The position numbers were made by a program, and so were the translations under genes. The notes beneath the pieces are model-generated. The model had not been told where the DNA came from. It ran no database searches and was given only the letters and a program-made list of their open reading frames with translations. Shown one piece after another: positions 1-8,431 of a stretch of DNA of 64,000 nucleotides. Each line of letters starts with the position of its first letter. Position 1 is the first letter of the stretch. The DNA comes from Actinomycetes bacterium. GTDB taxonomy: Bacteria; Actinomycetota; Acidimicrobiia; Acidimicrobiales; RAAP-2. The stretch is from assembly GCA_021791845.1 (NCBI GenBank), contig JAJYVT010000004.1, positions 20,639 to 84,638 of the forward strand. Reading direction: 5' to 3'.

Positions 1-1424
1 CCGCGCTCGCCGACCACCGTGTCGTAGCCCCGGGGGAGCGCGGCGATGAACTCGTCGGCCCGCGCCGCACGGGCGGCGGCCCGGATCGCCTCGTCGCTCG
101 CCCCCGGCCGGCCGTAGGCGATGTTGGCCCGCACGGAGTCGGAGAAGAGGAAGCTGTCTTCGAAGACGATGCCGACCTGGCGGCGGAGCGAGGCGAGGGC
201 CACGCGTCGGACGTCGACGCCGTCCACCGTCACCGTGCCCGCCGTCGGGTCGTAGAACCGTGAGACGAGCATGGTGAGGGTGGACTTCCCGCTTCCGCTC
301 GGTCCGACGATCGCCACCCGCTCGCCCGCTGCGATGTGCAGGTGGACGCCGGTGAGGACGGGTTCGCCGTCTCCGTAGGCGAAGTGGACGTCGGTGAAGT
401 CGATCCTGCCGTCGAGCGTGGGGAGCGCCACGGGGTCGGGCGGGTCGGCGATGGCCGGTTCCATGTCGATCAGCTGGAAGATCCGGTCGAGCCCGGCGCG
501 CGCCTGTTGGCCGATGGTGAGGACGCCGGCCAGCTGCCGCGCCGGCGCCATCAGCGAGACGATGTAGGTGGAGAAGGCGAGGAAGGTGCCGAGGGAGATC
601 TGGTGGCGCAGGGCCATCCAGCCGCCGAGGGCGAGGATCGCCACCTGGCCCAGGCTCGGGATGGACTCGAGCAGCGGCTGGTACCGGGCCTGGAGGCGCA
701 CCGCCCGCATCTGGGAGCCGTAGAGCACCTTGGCCGCGTCGGCGATGCGACGGACCTCGCGCTGTTCCTGCCCGAAGGCCTTCACCACCCGCACGCCGTT
801 CAGGTCCTCGTCCACGATGGACACGAGCTCGCCCTCGCGTTGCTGGGCGTCCCAGGTGGCGGGAAAGATGCGCCACCGCATGCGGTAGGACACCAGCAGG
901 AGCGCGGGTGCGATCACCACGCTCACCGTGCCGAGCAGCGGCGAGAGGTACAGCATCACGCCGAGGGACAGCACCATGAGCAGCACGTTGCCGCTCATGA
1001 TGGGAACGAAGTTGAGCAGCCCCTGCACGAGCGTCGAGTCCGAGTTGGCCCGTGCCACCAGCTGGCCGGTCGGCATGCGCGACAGGTTCTCGGCGTCCAT
1101 CGCCTGGAGATGGTCGTGCATGGCGTTGCGCAGGTCGTACTGGACGGCGAGGGCCACCTGTCCACCCCGGTAGCGGCGGATGTGGGCGGCGGCAAAGGTG
1201 ACCCCGGCAAGGGCGCCCATGAGCACCAGCCACGGCCACAGCGGCGACGTGTGGTGGATGACCACTGTGTCCACGATCTGGCGCGCGACGAGGGGCACGA
1301 TCGTCTGGCAGAGGGCGCCGACGATCGCCGCACCGGTGGAAAGGAAGACGGCGCGGCGGTGGCGCAGCATGTACCCCCAGAGCCGGCGCACCCATCCGGC
1401 CCGAGGCGCTGCCCGGGCGGTCAC
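1..1424 (-). CDS. ABC exporter, fused permease and ATPase (3' part cut by window edge)
   Basis: Partial gene; about 474 residues of the N-terminal part are visible. The first ~310 residues are a hydrophobic six-helix-type transmembrane domain, including the usual export-ABC segment VKAFGQEQREV after the second coupling region. The nucleotide-binding domain follows, with Walker A GPSGSGKST (about residue 385) and a Q-loop region RRQVGIVFEDS. The window ends before the LSGGQ signature and Walker B would be reached. The architecture is that of MsbA/LmrA-type half-exporters that extrude lipids or drugs across the inner membrane. The GTG start at 1424 overlaps the stop of the upstream MarR gene (GTGA), so the two are translationally coupled and the exporter is probably controlled by that MarR. 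Substrate unknown; efflux of a phenolic compound is an inference from the neighbours. Confidence 0.9.
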   Translation of the reverse strand, partial: MTARAAPRAGWVRRLWGYMLRHRRAVFLSTGAAIVGALCQTIVPLVARQIVDTVVIHHTSPLWPWLVLMGALAGVTFAAAHIRRYRGGQVALAVQYDLRNAMHDHLQAMDAENLSRMPTGQLVARANSDSTLVQGLLNFVPIMSGNVLLMVLSLGVMLYLSPLLGTVSVVIAPALLLVSYRMRWRIFPATWDAQQREGELVSIVDEDLNGVRVVKAFGQEQREVRRIADAAKVLYGSQMRAVRLQARYQPLLESIPSLGQVAILALGGWMALRHQISLGTFLAFSTYIVSLMAPARQLAGVLTIGQQARAGLDRIFQLIDMEPAIADPPDPVALPTLDGRIDFTDVHFAYGDGEPVLTGVHLHIAAGERVAIVGPSGSGKSTLTMLVSRFYDPTAGTVTVDGVDVRRVALASLRRQVGIVFEDSFLFSDSVRANIAYGRPGASDEAIRAAARAARADEFIAALPRGYDTVVGER

Positions 1425-1882
1425 GCCGGGCCCGTCCGCCCGGCATGGCGCTCGCGGTGTAACGCCTCCAGGGCGGGGCCGAGGGCCGCCAGGGCGCTCG
1501 TCACGGAGGGGTTCTCGGCGCGAGCGACGACATCGGACAGGGCGCGCACCATGCAGGCCTCCACCCGGGCGAGCTCGTCCCGGCCGCCAGGCGTCAGCAC
1601 CAGGTCGATCGCCCGCTGGTCCCCGGGCGACCCTCGTCGCTCGAGCAGCCCCTCCCGGCACAGGGCGTCCACCGCGGCGCTGATGGCCGGGCGGCCGAGG
1701 CCGAGCCGTTCGGCCACCCGGGAGGCGCGCTCGTCGCCGGCTGCGATGGCCGAGAGGACCCGGTACTGGGCCATGCCGAGAGGCCCCGACGCCTTCTCGA
1801 GGAGCCGGGCGAGGCGGGCCAGGGTCCGCACCGCGTCCACGCCGTCGGGCAGGTTCGGTGGCGGCGCGGTCGTTGCGGGCAT
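1421..1882 (-). CDS. MarR-family transcriptional regulator
   Basis: 153-residue winged-helix regulator. The DNA-binding part is at about residues 35-105: a helix-turn-helix around RVAERLGLGRPAISAAVDAL, then a wing with the family-typical LLERRGSPGDQRAIDLVLT (MarR proteins usually have a D-x-R motif here). It is divergent from the hydratase-lyase/ligase pair and overlaps the ABC exporter start by four bases. Regulators of this family often sense hydroxycinnamoyl-CoA thioesters in ferulate/coumarate clusters, which would fit this context; that assignment is inferred. A possible own promoter has -10 TATGCT (1897-1892), and the palindrome at 1906-1922 lies just upstream, consistent with autorepression. 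No Shine-Dalgarno sequence is evident before ATG 1882. Confidence 0.88.
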   Translation of the reverse strand: MPATTAPPPNLPDGVDAVRTLARLARLLEKASGPLGMAQYRVLSAIAAGDERASRVAERLGLGRPAISAAVDALCREGLLERRGSPGDQRAIDLVLTPGGRDELARVEACMVRALSDVVARAENPSVTSALAALGPALEALHRERHAGRTGPA

Positions 1883-1905
1883 CGGGCAGGGAGCATAGCC
1901 GACAC

Positions 1906-1922
1906 TGTTCGGGTATCGAACA
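1906..1922. promoter_or_regulatory. Palindrome, candidate MarR operator
   Basis: Perfect inverted repeat TGTTCG-GGTAT-CGAACA (6-bp arms, 5-bp centre) in the divergent region between the MarR gene and the hydratase-lyase. It overlaps the position expected for the -35 element of the MarR gene and lies about 20 bp upstream of the hydratase-lyase -35. Size and symmetry suit a MarR dimer. Binding is inferred. Confidence 0.5.
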
Positions 1923-1942
1923 ATCCGAGGATGCCAAGGTCA

Positions 1943-1978
1943 TTGACATCAGACGGGCGGGGCCGGAGACTGGTCCGG
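1943..1978 (+). promoter_or_regulatory. Promoter of hydratase-lyase operon, apparently leaderless
   Basis: TTGACA (1943-1948), 17-bp spacer, GAGACT (1966-1971), then six bases before the GTG at 1978. The predicted transcript would start at or next to the start codon. A GGAG at 1965-1968 could instead act as a weak Shine-Dalgarno site if transcription starts further upstream. The geometry is nearly the same as at 7363-7399. Confidence 0.5.
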
Positions 1979-2859
1979 TGGACGGCACCGACGAGGACGG
2001 CACCGGCGCGGACGAGCGCCCGCCGCTCGAGGTGTGGGAGTCGCCCGAGGGCACCGTCCGGGTCGAGATCGGGTCCGACATCGGGTGGCTCCTGTTCAAC
2101 CGCCCGGAGAAGCGCAACGCCATGAACCCGGCCCTCAACGCCGAGATGGCCCAGGCCCTCGACCTCCTGGAGGGGCACGAGGGCGCCCGGGTGGTGGTGC
2201 TCACCGGCGCCGGCGAGGCCTGGTCGGCCGGGATGGACCTGAAGGAGTACTTCCGGGACGTGGAGGCGTCGCCTCCGCACGTCGAGATCGCCGCCCGGCG
2301 CACGAGCGCCGAGTGGCAGTGGCGCCGGCTGATCCACTTCGCCAAGCCCACGATCGCCATGGTGAACGGCTGGTGCTTCGGCGGGGCGTTCACGCCGCTC
2401 GTCTGCTGCGACCTCGCCATCGCCGCCGAGGACGCGGTGTTCGGGCTGTCGGAGGTCAACTGGGGGATCCCGCCGGGAGGCCTCGTCAGCCGGGCGTTGG
2501 CAGAGACCGTGCCCACTCGGGACGCGCTGTGGTTCATCATGACCGGCGAGACCTTCGACGGGCGGCGGGCGGCGGCCATGCGGCTGGTCAACGAGGCGGT
2601 CCCGGCCGACCGGCTGCGGGCGAGGACCGAAGAGGTGGCCCGGCTGCTGGCGCGTCACTCCACCCGCGTGCTGCGCGGGGCGAAGGTCGGCTTCAAGAAG
2701 GCGCGGCTCATGTCGTGGGACGAGGCGGAGGACTACCTCTACGCCAAGTTGGACCAGACGGTGCTCGGTGACCCGGAGCAGACCAAGCAGGAGGGGCTCC
2801 GGCAGTTCCTCGACCGGAAGACGTACCGGCCGGGGCTCGGGTCCTTCGACCGACGCTGA
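1978..2859 (+). CDS. ech: p-Hydroxycinnamoyl-CoA hydratase-lyase (feruloyl-CoA hydratase/lyase)
   Basis: Crotonase-fold enzyme of 293 residues. It would hydrate and then retro-aldol cleave feruloyl- or coumaroyl-CoA to the aromatic aldehyde plus acetyl-CoA. Diagnostic stretches of the hydroxycinnamoyl-CoA subgroup are present: NRPEKRNAMNPALN, GAGEAWSAGMDLKEYFR, AKPTIAMVNGWCFGGAF, FGLSEVNWGIPPGG (the Glu after Ser is the catalytic acid known from the Pseudomonas enzyme) and EDYLYAKLDQT (containing the conserved C-terminal Tyr). These make it more specific than a generic enoyl-CoA hydratase. GTG 1978 was chosen because a promoter ends just before it and because upstream in-frame residues are low-complexity. 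The CoA ligase follows after 17 bp. Confidence 0.88.
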   Translation: MDGTDEDGTGADERPPLEVWESPEGTVRVEIGSDIGWLLFNRPEKRNAMNPALNAEMAQALDLLEGHEGARVVVLTGAGEAWSAGMDLKEYFRDVEASPPHVEIAARRTSAEWQWRRLIHFAKPTIAMVNGWCFGGAFTPLVCCDLAIAAEDAVFGLSEVNWGIPPGGLVSRALAETVPTRDALWFIMTGETFDGRRAAAMRLVNEAVPADRLRARTEEVARLLARHSTRVLRGAKVGFKKARLMSWDEAEDYLYAKLDQTVLGDPEQTKQEGLRQFLDRKTYRPGLGSFDRR

Positions 2860-2876
2860 TCGCCGGACCCTCGGCG

Positions 2877-4451
2877 GTGCCCGCCTCCAGGATCTACCGC
2901 AGCCCCTTTCCCGACCCCGACGTCCCCGCGCAGGACCTCGTGGCTTTCACCCTGGGGCGAGCCGACCGGTGGCCCGACCGCATCGCGCTCGTCGATGGCA
3001 CCAGTGGCGACTCCGTCACGCACGGGCAGTTGGTGGCGGCGGTGGACCGGGCCCGCCGCCGGCTGACGGCGCTGGGCGTCGGGCCGGGGACCCGGGTGGG
3101 GCTGTCCGCCGCCAACCAGCCGGCGTGGGTGGTTGCGTTCTACGGCGTGCTGGCCGCCGGCGCGACGGTGGTGCCGCTCAACCCGGCGCTCACCTCCACG
3201 GAGGTCCGCCACCTGCTCGGGCTGGTCCGGCCGGCGGCCGTGATCGCCGACCCTCAGGGCCTGCCGGCGGTGACGGCGGCGGTCGAGGCGGGCGTGCCCC
3301 CGGCGGTCCTGGCACTGCACGAGGTGGCGGGCGGGCCGCGGCCGCAAGGTGCCGACGGGGCGGAGGTGGCCGGGGACCCGGAGGCGCCCCTCGGTGCGGC
3401 GGGGCCCCGGGACGTGGCGGTGGTCGCCTTCTCCAGCGGCACGACCGGCGGGGCCAAGGGTGTCCAGCTGACCCACGGCAACCTGGTTGCGAACCTGGTG
3501 CAGCACGAGCCCGTGTACCACGTCGGCCCGGACGACGTGGTGCTGGCCGCCATGCCCCTCTTCCACATCTACGGTCTCTCGATCGTGCTCGGCTACGCGC
3601 TGTCCCACGGCGCCACGGTCGTCACGATGCCGCGTTTCGACCTCGACGCCTACTGCCGGCTGGTGCGCGAGCACGGCGTCACCTGGCTCCACCTCGTGCC
3701 CCCGATCGTCCTCGGCCTCACCAGGCGGGCCGGACGCGACGACCTCTCCTCCGTTCGCCACGCCGTGAGCGGCGCCGCTCCCCTGGACGCGGGCGTGGCG
3801 GCGAGGGCGGGCGCCCTTCTCGGTTGCACCGTGGGCCAGGGCTACGGCATGACCGAGGCCAGCCCGGGCGTGACGTGGGTGCCCGACGACGGCTCGGTGC
3901 CGTGTGGCCAGGGGTCGGTCGGGCTGCTGGTGCCGGGCACCGAGGCGCGCCTGGTCGACCCGGCCACGGGACGGGACACCGAAGGGCAGGGCGAGCTGTG
4001 GGTCCGAGGGCCCCAAGTCATGGCCGGGTACCTGGACGATCCGGCGGCCACGGCGGCGGTGCTGACCGAGGACGGTTGGCTGCGGACCGGTGACGTGCTG
4101 CGCGTGGACGCCGACGGCGTGTGGTGGGTCGTCGACCGGATCAAGGAGCTCATCAAGTACAAGGGATGGCACGTGGCGCCGGCCGAGCTGGAGGCCGTGC
4201 TGCTCGAGCACCCGTCGGTGGCCGACGCCGCCGTGGCCGGCGTGGCGGACCCGGAGGCGGGCGAGGTCCCCGTGGCATGGGTCGTGGCGCGCACCCCGGT
4301 CGACCCGGCCGACCTGCTGGCCTGGGTGGCCGCCCGGGTCGCGCCGTACAAGAAGGTGCGTCGTGTCCACGTCGTGGACCGCATCCCCCGGTCGCCGGCG
4401 GGAAAGGTGCTGCGCCGCATGCTGGCCGAGCCGCCCGGCCAGCCCGGTTGA
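2877..4451 (+). CDS. 4-Coumarate-CoA ligase-like acyl-CoA synthetase
   Basis: 524-residue member of the ANL adenylating superfamily. It activates a carboxylic acid with ATP to an acyl-AMP and then transfers it to CoA. Visible motifs: the P-loop SSGTTGGAKGVQLTHGN (about residue 188), GYGMTEASP, ELWVRGPQVMAGYL, GWLRTGDVLRVD, the hinge segment DRIKELIKYKGWHVAPAELE, and the C-terminal catalytic Lys in RSPAGKVLRR. Being next to a hydroxycinnamoyl-CoA hydratase-lyase makes ferulate/p-coumarate the likeliest substrates. That is inference, because the family also includes medium-chain and other aromatic ligases. GTG start, no strong Shine-Dalgarno sequence; probably in the same transcript as the hydratase-lyase. 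Confidence 0.85.
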   Translation: MPASRIYRSPFPDPDVPAQDLVAFTLGRADRWPDRIALVDGTSGDSVTHGQLVAAVDRARRRLTALGVGPGTRVGLSAANQPAWVVAFYGVLAAGATVVPLNPALTSTEVRHLLGLVRPAAVIADPQGLPAVTAAVEAGVPPAVLALHEVAGGPRPQGADGAEVAGDPEAPLGAAGPRDVAVVAFSSGTTGGAKGVQLTHGNLVANLVQHEPVYHVGPDDVVLAAMPLFHIYGLSIVLGYALSHGATVVTMPRFDLDAYCRLVREHGVTWLHLVPPIVLGLTRRAGRDDLSSVRHAVSGAAPLDAGVAARAGALLGCTVGQGYGMTEASPGVTWVPDDGSVPCGQGSVGLLVPGTEARLVDPATGRDTEGQGELWVRGPQVMAGYLDDPAATAAVLTEDGWLRTGDVLRVDADGVWWVVDRIKELIKYKGWHVAPAELEAVLLEHPSVADAAVAGVADPEAGEVPVAWVVARTPVDPADLLAWVAARVAPYKKVRRVHVVDRIPRSPAGKVLRRMLAEPPGQPG

Positions 4452-4485
4452 GGATCGCCGGCCGGGTTTGAGGATCGCCGGCCGG
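4446..4485 (+). repeat. 20-bp tandem duplication at the ligase stop codon
   Basis: Two adjacent 20-bp units, GGTTGAGGATCGCCGGCCGG and the same with GT for GG at positions 1-2, repeat across the ligase stop codon (4449-4451). The downstream part is rich in CCGG palindromes and may help terminate transcription, but there is no U-tract. Confidence 0.6.
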
Positions 4486-4517
4486 CGCGCCGGTCCGGGC
4501 CGCTCGACCCGGCGCGC

Positions 4518-5024
4518 TCAGCCCCCGGAGGGTGCCGCCGCCTCGCCGCGCCGGAGCGCCGGCTCGCGGCGCGGGGTCATCGCCGTCGTGCAGGCGTCGA
4601 GCAGGGCCCGCAGGCGGTCCGCCTCGGCGCCGGAGAGCTGGCGGAGCATCCGGGCCTCCAGGTCGTCCATGGCGGCGTCGCAGGCGACCAGAAGGGTGCG
4701 CCCGGCGGGGGTGAGCGAGATGCGCAGCACGCGGCGGTTCCCGGCGTCGGGTGCGCGTCGTACGAGACCCTTGCGCTCGAGGCTGGCCAGCATCTCCCCG
4801 CCGGCCTGGCGGCTCACGAAGGACCGGCGGGCCAGCTGCGCTCCCGACATCCCGGGATGGCGGTCGAGGACGCTCAACGCCGTGTACTGCGGCACGGTGA
4901 CGCCGAGATCGCTCACGATGTCGTCCATGGCGGCGCGCACCGCCAGCTCGAGCCGCTTGATGAGGTAGGTCAGCCGCGGCGGCGCCGGACCGTGGCTCGG
5001 CGCGCCGGACGACGGGACGACCAC
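4518..5024 (-). CDS. MarR-family transcriptional regulator
   Basis: 168 residues from the GTG at 5024; the frame is open further upstream but that part is Arg/Pro-rich and lacks family similarity. The core starts at about RLTYLIKRLELAV and contains the helix-turn-helix GAQLARRSFVSRQAGGEMLASL and a wing KGLVRRAPDAGNRRVLRISLT, in the usual MarR order, followed by a C-terminal dimerisation helix with LSGAEADRLRALLD. It is divergent from the aldo/keto reductase at 5105 with 80 bp between starts, so that gene is its likely target. Ligand unknown. Confidence 0.85.
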   Translation of the reverse strand: MVVPSSGAPSHGPAPPRLTYLIKRLELAVRAAMDDIVSDLGVTVPQYTALSVLDRHPGMSGAQLARRSFVSRQAGGEMLASLERKGLVRRAPDAGNRRVLRISLTPAGRTLLVACDAAMDDLEARMLRQLSGAEADRLRALLDACTTAMTPRREPALRRGEAAAPSGG

Positions 5025-5104
5025 GGCATGAGGGTACCAGCGCGGCCGGCGCGCCGGGCGGCCGCCGGTAGCGTGGACCGGCCCCGATTCGAGAGGAGCA
5101 CCCG

Positions 5105-6070
<966 letters not shown>

Positions 6071-6139
6071 TCACACGCACTCGGGACGACGGACCTCCGG
6101 CTCGCCAGGGGATCGGTGCCGAGGGGATCGGTGTTTCGT

Positions 6140-6151
6140 GCGGGCGATTGC
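6140..6151. promoter_or_regulatory. Degenerate LacI-type operator upstream of the LacI gene
   Basis: GCGGGCGATTGC matches 9 of 12 positions of the island consensus GCAAYCGRTTGC, with an intact right half-site. It lies about 35 bp before the regulator's GTG and could mediate weak autoregulation. Low certainty. Confidence 0.3.
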
Positions 6152-6184
6152 GCTAACGTCCGGGCACCGATCCATGGAGGCGCC

Positions 6185-7234
6185 GTGACCCACGACGCGA
6201 GGGACGTGGTAACGCTGCGGGAGGTGGCTCGGGCCGCCGGCGTCCACCCGGGCACCGCGTCCCGGGCGCTCAACGAGGCCACCCGCTCTCTCGTGCGGCC
6301 CGAGACGGTCGAGCGCGTGGTGGCCGCGGCCAGCGCCCTCGGCTACCGGCCGAACTACCTCGCCCGCAGCTTCAAGACCCGCCAGACCCGCTCGGTGGGC
6401 GTGGTGATCCCCGACATCAACAACCCGCTCTTCCCGCCCATGGTGCTGGGCATCGAGGACCGCCTGACGACCGAGGGCTACGTGACGTTGCTGGCCAACA
6501 CCCAGAACGAGGCGCAGCGCCGGGAGCGCATCTTCGCCGAGATGCTCGAGCGCCACGTCGACGGCCTGATCGTGGCCACGGCGCAGCGCGAGGACCCGGA
6601 GCTCGTGGAGCTGGCCCAGGACGGCATCGCCGTCGTGCTGCTGAACCGGGTGGTGGAGGACCGGTCGTTCTCGTCGGTCTCGGCGGACGACGGCGCCGGG
6701 GTCCGCGCCGTGGTCGACCACCTGGTGGGCCTGGGCCACGAGCGCATCGCGCACGTGGCGGGTCCCCAGTCGATGTCGACGGGCCTGGCCCGGTACCAGG
6801 GGTTCCTCTCCAGCATGCAGGCGGCGGGACGGCGGGCGGAGCCCGAGCTCGTGGCGGCGGCCACGAGCTTCACCATCAACGAGGGGGAGCGGTGCGCCAC
6901 CGTGCTCTTGGAGAGCGGCGGCGCACCGACGGCCATCTTCGCCGCCAACGACATGCTGGCGCTCGGGTGCTACTCCGCGCTGGAGCGGGCGGGGCTGCGT
7001 TGCCCGGAGGACGTCTCGGTGGTGGGGTTCAACGACATGCCGTTCATCGACCGCCTGAACCCGCCGCTCACCACCGTCCGGATCCCGCACTACGAGCTGG
7101 GCGCGCAGGCGGCCCAGCTCCTGGTCGACCAGCTGCACCAGCCGCACGAGCCCCTGCGGGTGCTGCTGCTCGTCCCGTCCCTCGTGGTGCGGGGCTCGAC
7201 GGCCCCGGCCAGGGCGGCGGTCCGGGTCGGCTGA
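6185..7234 (+). CDS. LacI-family transcriptional regulator of the catabolic island
   Basis: 349 residues. N-terminal LacI helix-turn-helix TLREVARAAGVHPGTASRALN with hinge region ALGYRPNYLARSFKTRQT, then a periplasmic-binding-protein-like effector domain beginning SVGVVIPDINNPLFPPMVLG and ending with GFNDMPFIDRLNPPLTTVR, the typical LacI/GalR layout. GTG 6185 has GGAGG at 6176-6180. The in-frame upstream extension lacks conservation. The hinge and helix-turn-helix predict a palindromic operator with a central CG, which matches the six GCAAYCGRTTGC sites between 7401 and 30661. It is therefore the probable local repressor of the whole island, relieved by an unknown catabolite; the link is inferred. 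Confidence 0.93.
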   Translation: MTHDARDVVTLREVARAAGVHPGTASRALNEATRSLVRPETVERVVAAASALGYRPNYLARSFKTRQTRSVGVVIPDINNPLFPPMVLGIEDRLTTEGYVTLLANTQNEAQRRERIFAEMLERHVDGLIVATAQREDPELVELAQDGIAVVLLNRVVEDRSFSSVSADDGAGVRAVVDHLVGLGHERIAHVAGPQSMSTGLARYQGFLSSMQAAGRRAEPELVAAATSFTINEGERCATVLLESGGAPTAIFAANDMLALGCYSALERAGLRCPEDVSVVGFNDMPFIDRLNPPLTTVRIPHYELGAQAAQLLVDQLHQPHEPLRVLLLVPSLVVRGSTAPARAAVRVG

Positions 7235-7250
7235 CGGCCGGCCGGCCCTC

Positions 7251-7283
7251 GTCGGCCACCGGTCGGCCACCGGTCGGCCACCC
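7251..7283 (+). repeat. 11-nt tandem repeat in intergenic region
   Basis: Three copies of GTCGGCCACCG-like units just downstream of the LacI stop. No hairpin with a U-tract is seen; the role is unknown. Confidence 0.5.
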
Positions 7284-7362
7284 GGTCGGGACGCCACCGG
7301 GCCGCCACCGGACCGCAGCCGTCCACCCTGGTCCCGCAGGCGCCGGCCCCGCGTCCGACTCC

Positions 7363-7412
7363 TTGACATGTGGCCCCATCCCTCCGATACTGGGCGCTAT
7401 GCAATCGGTTGC
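7363..7412 (+). promoter_or_regulatory. Promoter and LacI-type operator A, overlapping the start codon
   Basis: -35 TTGACA (7363-7368), 17-bp spacer, -10 GATACT (7386-7391), seven bases to ATG 7399. The operator GCAATCGGTTGC covers 7401-7412, that is, the last base of the start codon and codons 2-5. The transcript would be leaderless, and the operator would sit at +3 to +14, an excellent repression position. Confidence 0.65.
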
Positions 7413-8352
7413 CGAACAGGGTGGAGCGGACCAGTCGCTCGGGTGGATCGGCGCCGGCCGGATGGGGACGGCGATGGCCTCGCTCGTCCTCAAGGCCGGG
7501 TACGACCTGACCGTCTTCAACCGCACGCGGGCCAAGACCGAACCGCTCCTGGCTCTGGGGGCCAAGGCGGCCGACACCGTCGCCGACCTCGGCCCCTGCG
7601 ACGTGGTGTTCGTGACGGTGGCGTCCTCGGACGACCTCCTGGCCGTGCTGGGCGGCGAGGGGGGGCTGCTTGGCTCGGGCCAGCTGCCCGGCATCGTGGT
7701 CGACTGCTCGACCGTCTCGGCCGAGGCGTCGGCCCAGGCCCGTGCCATGGCGGAGGCCAAGGGCGTCGGCTTCCTCGCCGCCCCGGTCAGCGGCAACCCC
7801 AAGGTGGTGACGGCGGGTCGGATGACGATGGTGGTCTCGGGCCCCCGGGCCGCCTTCGACGCGGTCGAGCCGTACCTGCGCCTCGTGGCCCAGGAGGCCA
7901 CCTACGTGGGCGAGGGCGAGCTGTCGCGCCTCGTGAAGCTCTGCCACAACCTCTTCCTCGGGGTGATGATCCAGTCCCTGGCCGAGGTCACGGTCCTGGC
8001 GGAGAAGGGCGGCGTCCGCCGGGCCGACCTCCTCAACTTCATCAACAACTCGGTGCTCGGCTCGCCGTTCAGCCGCTACAAGACCCCCAACCTCGTCAAC
8101 CTCGCCTTCGAGCCCAGCTTCACGACGCGCCTGCTGCGCAAGGACTTCGACCTCGGCCTGGGAGCGGCGCGCTCGCTCGAGGTGCCCATGCCGGTGGCCG
8201 CCAGCGTGCACCAGCGCCTCGGGGAGGCGATCGGGCACGGGATGGGCGAGATGGACTTTGCCGCCCTGGTCGAGCTGGAGGCCAAGGGCGCGGGGATGGA
8301 GCTCGTCTCCGAGAGCGTCGACGTCGACGACGGGCTGCACCCGCTCGACTGA
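7399..8352 (+). CDS. NAD(P)-dependent beta-hydroxyacid dehydrogenase (3-hydroxyisobutyrate dehydrogenase family)
   Basis: 317 residues. Rossmann motif GWIGAGRMGTAMA at residue 14, the family substrate-binding motif APVSGNP (usually DAPVSGG) near residue 130, and the catalytic Lys in SRLVKLCHN near residue 175, followed by the all-helical C-terminal domain. It would oxidise a 3-hydroxy-acid to a semialdehyde, or run the reverse reductive reaction. ATG 7399 is the last usable start before the Rossmann motif; no Shine-Dalgarno sequence precedes it, in line with a leaderless mRNA. First gene downstream of the LacI gene, with its own operator. Convergent with the minus-strand operon ending at 8432. 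Confidence 0.9.
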   Translation: MQSVAEQGGADQSLGWIGAGRMGTAMASLVLKAGYDLTVFNRTRAKTEPLLALGAKAADTVADLGPCDVVFVTVASSDDLLAVLGGEGGLLGSGQLPGIVVDCSTVSAEASAQARAMAEAKGVGFLAAPVSGNPKVVTAGRMTMVVSGPRAAFDAVEPYLRLVAQEATYVGEGELSRLVKLCHNLFLGVMIQSLAEVTVLAEKGGVRRADLLNFINNSVLGSPFSRYKTPNLVNLAFEPSFTTRLLRKDFDLGLGAARSLEVPMPVAASVHQRLGEAIGHGMGEMDFAALVELEAKGAGMELVSESVDVDDGLHPLD

Positions 8353-8393
8353 CCGGGCGGCTGCCCCGAGGAACGGAGGACCAGGCCGCCCGG
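8353..8393. terminator. Inverted repeat between convergent genes
   Basis: CCGGGCGGC (8353-8361) and GCCGCCCGG (8385-8393) form a perfect 9-bp stem with a 23-base loop directly after a stop codon. Possibly a bidirectional terminator; there is no U-tract. Confidence 0.4.
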
Positions 8394-8431
8394 CCCGCCC
8401 CGCCGCGTCGTCGGGGCCGCGGCGGGAACGG

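Noticed and set aside
1858..1977. N-terminal extension of the hydratase-lyase from 1858
   Set aside because: The extension crosses the operator and promoter and shows no family similarity.
7235..7362. Terminator after the LacI gene
   Set aside because: Only short CGGCC repeats; no stable hairpin with loop and U-tract was found.
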